Below, one piece after another: positions 31,588-33,894 of a DNA stretch of 33,894 bases. Every line of letters starts with the position of its first letter. Positions within the stretch are counted from its first letter, which is position 1. The position numbers and the translations under genes are program-made. The DNA is from Clostridium frigoris (lineage in GTDB: Bacteria; Bacillota; Clostridia; Clostridiales; Clostridiaceae). The stretch is taken from contig NZ_JAHLDV010000037.1 of assembly GCF_018861865.1 (NCBI RefSeq), forward strand, positions 1 through 33,894, written 5' to 3'. The notes under the pieces are model-generated. The model had not been told where the DNA came from. It ran no database searches and was given only the letters and a program-made list of their open reading frames with translations.

Positions 31588-32430
31588 ATGAATAAATTTG
31601 ATTGGAAAGATTCAAACCGTAATTATGAAGATATTAAATATGAAACTTATGATGGAATTGCAAAGATTACAATTAATCGACCTGAGGTACGTAATGCTTT
31701 TCGGCCTAAAACCATTATGGAATTAATTCATGCGTTTACTATGGCTCGTGAAGATAGTAAAATAGGTGTGGTTATTTTAACTGGTGCTAATCATGGAAAA
31801 GGCGTAGAGAATGAAGCATTTTGCTCAGGAGGAGATCAAAAAGTACGTGGAAATGGAGGATATGTTGGTGATGACAATATACCACGTTTAAATGTTTTAG
31901 ATTTGCAACATTTAATTAGAATTATTCCAAAACCAGTTATCGCAATGGTCAATGGGTACGCAATTGGTGGTGGTCATGTGTTACATATAGTATGTGATTT
32001 AACAATAGCTTCTGAAAATGCTAAATTTGGTCAAACGGGACCCAAAGTAGGTTCTTTTGATGGTGGATATGGTGCAGGATATTTAGCGCGTATTGTGGGT
32101 CATAAAAAAGCACGCGAAATTTGGTATTTGTGTCGTCAGTATTCAGCTAAAAAGGCTCTAGATATGGGACTTATAAATACAGTAGTACCATTTGATAAGT
32201 TAGAGCAGGAAACAGTTAAATGGGCAAAAGAGATAATGCAGCATTCGCCAACTGCACTACGTTTCTTAAAAGCATCATTAAATGCAGATACAGATGGATT
32301 AGCTGGTTTACAACAATTAGCAGGAGATGCTACTTTATTATTTTATACTACTGAGGAGGCAAAAGAGGGTCGAGATGCATTTAAAGAAAAACGAGATCCT
32401 AATTTTGATGAATTTCCTAAATTTCCATAA
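31588..32430 (+). CDS. menB: 1,4-dihydroxy-2-naphthoyl-CoA synthase
   Basis: MenB closes the second ring of o-succinylbenzoyl-CoA. The start is ATG 31588, with TGAGGAG 7 bases upstream; an upstream in-frame TTG at 31573 overlaps that ribosome site and is unlikely. The 280-residue crotonase-fold protein has [11 protein letters not shown] and the MenB hallmark [15 protein letters not shown] with the catalytic Asp, and the usual C-terminal FxEKRxPxF ending. It is complete and highly typical. Confidence 0.96.
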   Translation: MNKFDWKDSNRNYEDIKYETYDGIAKITINRPEVRNAFRPKTIMELIHAFTMAREDSKIGVVILTGANHGKGVENEAFCSGGDQKVRGNGGYVGDDNIPRLNVLDLQHLIRIIPKPVIAMVNGYAIGGGHVLHIVCDLTIASENAKFGQTGPKVGSFDGGYGAGYLARIVGHKKAREIWYLCRQYSAKKALDMGLINTVVPFDKLEQETVKWAKEIMQHSPTALRFLKASLNADTDGLAGLQQLAGDATLLFYTTEEAKEGRDAFKEKRDPNFDEFPKFP

Positions 32431-32454
32431 ATAAATTTACGAAGGTGATATACT

Positions 32455-33798
32455 ATGAACTGGATTAAAGAACAAAATTATAAAAGCCCTAATAAAAGGT
32501 TTATTAATGATTTAACCTTTCATGAAGTTTATGAACAGGTAACAGACCTAACTGGGAAACTATCTTCCTATGTAAAAATGGAGACAAGAGTTGCAATTTA
32601 TTCAAATAACTCAGTTGACATGGCACTATTTTTTTTGGCACTTCAACTTTTGGGTAAAGAAGTACTGATGTTAAATATTCATTTGACAGAGAGTGAAATA
32701 AAAAGACAATTAGAACTTACAAAGGTTCAGGTTGTATTTTCCGATAATAATAAATTTATATGCTTTAATGAAGTGCAGCAAAGTGAAAGAGAAAATATAA
32801 AATTAATAGAAGAGTTTGAGGCGGAAAGAATTGTTGTTATCATGAATACAAGTGCTACAACAGGTGAATTCAAATCAGTTCCTCTTAGGTGGAAACAGTT
32901 TTCTGCTCATGTAAAAGCATCGCAAAAAAGTATTGGGGTAACAACGAGGGACAATTGGCTACTAGTATTACCTATGTATCATATTAGTGGATTAATTATT
33001 CTAATGCGTAGCCTATACAATGGAACTCAAATTACTATATTAGAAAAATTTGATGAAGAACAGTTATTAACCTTAATTGAAAGAGGTATCATAAATATGA
33101 TATCCATTGTTCCAACTATGTTAAATAGGATTGTTGAGAGAATAGAGAACCATAAACTACGTGTGGTACTTTTAGGTGGTGAATTTATTCCTAAAGCTTT
33201 GGTTCAAAAAAGCATAATGAGGAACATTCCTATATATAAGACCTATGGTATGACAGAGACAACAAGCCAGTCTACTACTTTTTCAGTATTAGATTATCCA
33301 GAAAAAATTGACTCAGTAGGAATGCCACTTGAAAATGTAGATATCCTTATTAGTAATCCAGATGAAAATGGAGTAGGTGAGGTTTTACTTAAAAGTCCTA
33401 TGTTAATGGATGGATACCTAGGTAAAGTAGATATAGCTGGTTATTTTAATACAGAAGATGTGGGTTATATAGATGAAGATGGTTTTTTAAATATAGTCGC
33501 TCGTCGCACAGATATAATTATATCTGGTGGTGAAAATATTTATCCAAAAGAAATTGAAAATATTCTATATACGCATCCGCTTATAGATGAATGCGTTGTA
33601 GTTGGGCATATTGATAAAAAGTGGGGACAGATTCCTATACTTTATGTAGTTTCTTCATTAAATGAACATGAGATATTAAAGTATCTTTCAAATAAATTAG
33701 CTAAATATAAGATCCCCAAAAAAATTATTTATTTGAAGGAACTTCCTAAAAATTCAGTAGGAAAAATATTAAGAAAGAATTTAGATAGTGTTAACTAA
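32455..33798 (+). CDS. menE: o-Succinylbenzoate-CoA ligase
   Basis: MenE activates o-succinylbenzoate with ATP and CoA. The 447-residue ANL-superfamily enzyme has a P-loop-like NTSATTGEFKSVPLRW, MYHISGL, the adenylate motif KTYGMTETTSQ, the hinge region SGGENIYPKEIE and the catalytic Lys near the end in NSVGKILRKNL. The P-loop lacks the usual Gly/Thr/Lys richness (TGEFKS) but resembles other MenE proteins. AAGGTGATA precedes the ATG. It comes last in the visible men operon; menC, which makes its substrate, is absent and would be expected past 33894. The last 96 bases hold nothing recognisable. Confidence 0.93.
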   Translation: MNWIKEQNYKSPNKRFINDLTFHEVYEQVTDLTGKLSSYVKMETRVAIYSNNSVDMALFFLALQLLGKEVLMLNIHLTESEIKRQLELTKVQVVFSDNNKFICFNEVQQSERENIKLIEEFEAERIVVIMNTSATTGEFKSVPLRWKQFSAHVKASQKSIGVTTRDNWLLVLPMYHISGLIILMRSLYNGTQITILEKFDEEQLLTLIERGIINMISIVPTMLNRIVERIENHKLRVVLLGGEFIPKALVQKSIMRNIPIYKTYGMTETTSQSTTFSVLDYPEKIDSVGMPLENVDILISNPDENGVGEVLLKSPMLMDGYLGKVDIAGYFNTEDVGYIDEDGFLNIVARRTDIIISGGENIYPKEIENILYTHPLIDECVVVGHIDKKWGQIPILYVVSSLNEHEILKYLSNKLAKYKIPKKIIYLKELPKNSVGKILRKNLDSVN

Positions 33799-33894
33799 CC
33801 TATGAAAAAACTAGATTGAAAATTTTAAGATTTAAATTGTACTTTGAAAAGTGAAAATATATCTAAAAGGAATGAAACATTAGTTTTGTTATCA

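Noticed and set aside
1-33894. CRISPR arrays, tRNA or rRNA genes, riboswitches
   Set aside because: No regularly spaced repeats, cloverleaf-like segments, rRNA-like stretches or recognisable riboswitch leaders were seen by eye; covariance searches would be needed to exclude weak cases.

Overview
The window is strongly AT-rich DNA from a low-GC, Gram-positive anaerobe, most likely Clostridium or a close relative. Support comes from strong AGGAGG-type ribosome sites, TTG and GTG starts, two NlpC/P60 wall hydrolases and a CWB2 (clostridial cell-wall-binding repeat 2) protein. Codon usage is dominated by AGA/AGG arginine until about 27.9 kb. No rRNA, tRNA or CRISPR array was seen.

Layout. 1-106 is the right end of an IS3-family insertion sequence. 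About 0.3-21.3 kb is a large copper-handling island: NlpC/P60 hydrolase; an HMA protein with a small membrane protein (minus strand); an Lgt-family protein; a small lipoprotein; a 28-residue membrane peptide; an FtsH protease; csoR-copA-copZ; two RseC-like membrane proteins; a CC-motif protein; a second, site-altered copZ; a Met-rich secreted protein with a SHOCT protein; a multicopper oxidase; a beta-propeller lipoprotein; an OmpR/histidine-kinase pair; a third copZ; and a large HMA-SafE-cupredoxin fusion (minus). About 21.6-24.9 kb (minus) holds an SH3-NlpC/P60 hydrolase, a second two-component system whose kinase carries an in-frame amber stop, and a start-less SHOCT remnant. About 24.9-27.4 kb (minus) holds a CWB2 protein and ccdA-resA. 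At 27.69 kb is a 48-residue Cys/His-rich membrane peptide. From 27.94 kb to the end is menF-menD-menH-menB-menE for menaquinone; menC would be expected just beyond the edge.

Main observation. Twelve promoters share one architecture: a 7-bp half-site of the form TWCAYAA, 4 bp, a second half-site (11-bp direct repeat, as bound by OmpR/PhoB-type regulators), exactly 8 bp, then a -10 hexamer, with no normal -35. They precede almost every transcription unit of the copper island, including the intact two-component operon, and also the small Cys-rich peptide next to the men genes. I infer one copper (or envelope metal stress) regulon controlled by the regulator at 16161-16877. A GC-rich dyad after one of these promoters is a likely CsoR operator, giving csoR-copA-copZ dual control.

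The island has grown by duplication and decay. The 3' end of lgt plus this promoter occurs three times. There are remnants of a propeller gene and a SHOCT gene, and one CopZ copy has lost its CxxC while its remaining codons differ only synonymously. Functionally the set covers cytosolic sensing (CsoR), export (CopA), chaperones (CopZ, HMA), extracytoplasmic binding or oxidation (multicopper oxidase, cupredoxin, Met-rich protein, lipoproteins), membrane quality control (FtsH) and thiol redox (CcdA/ResA).
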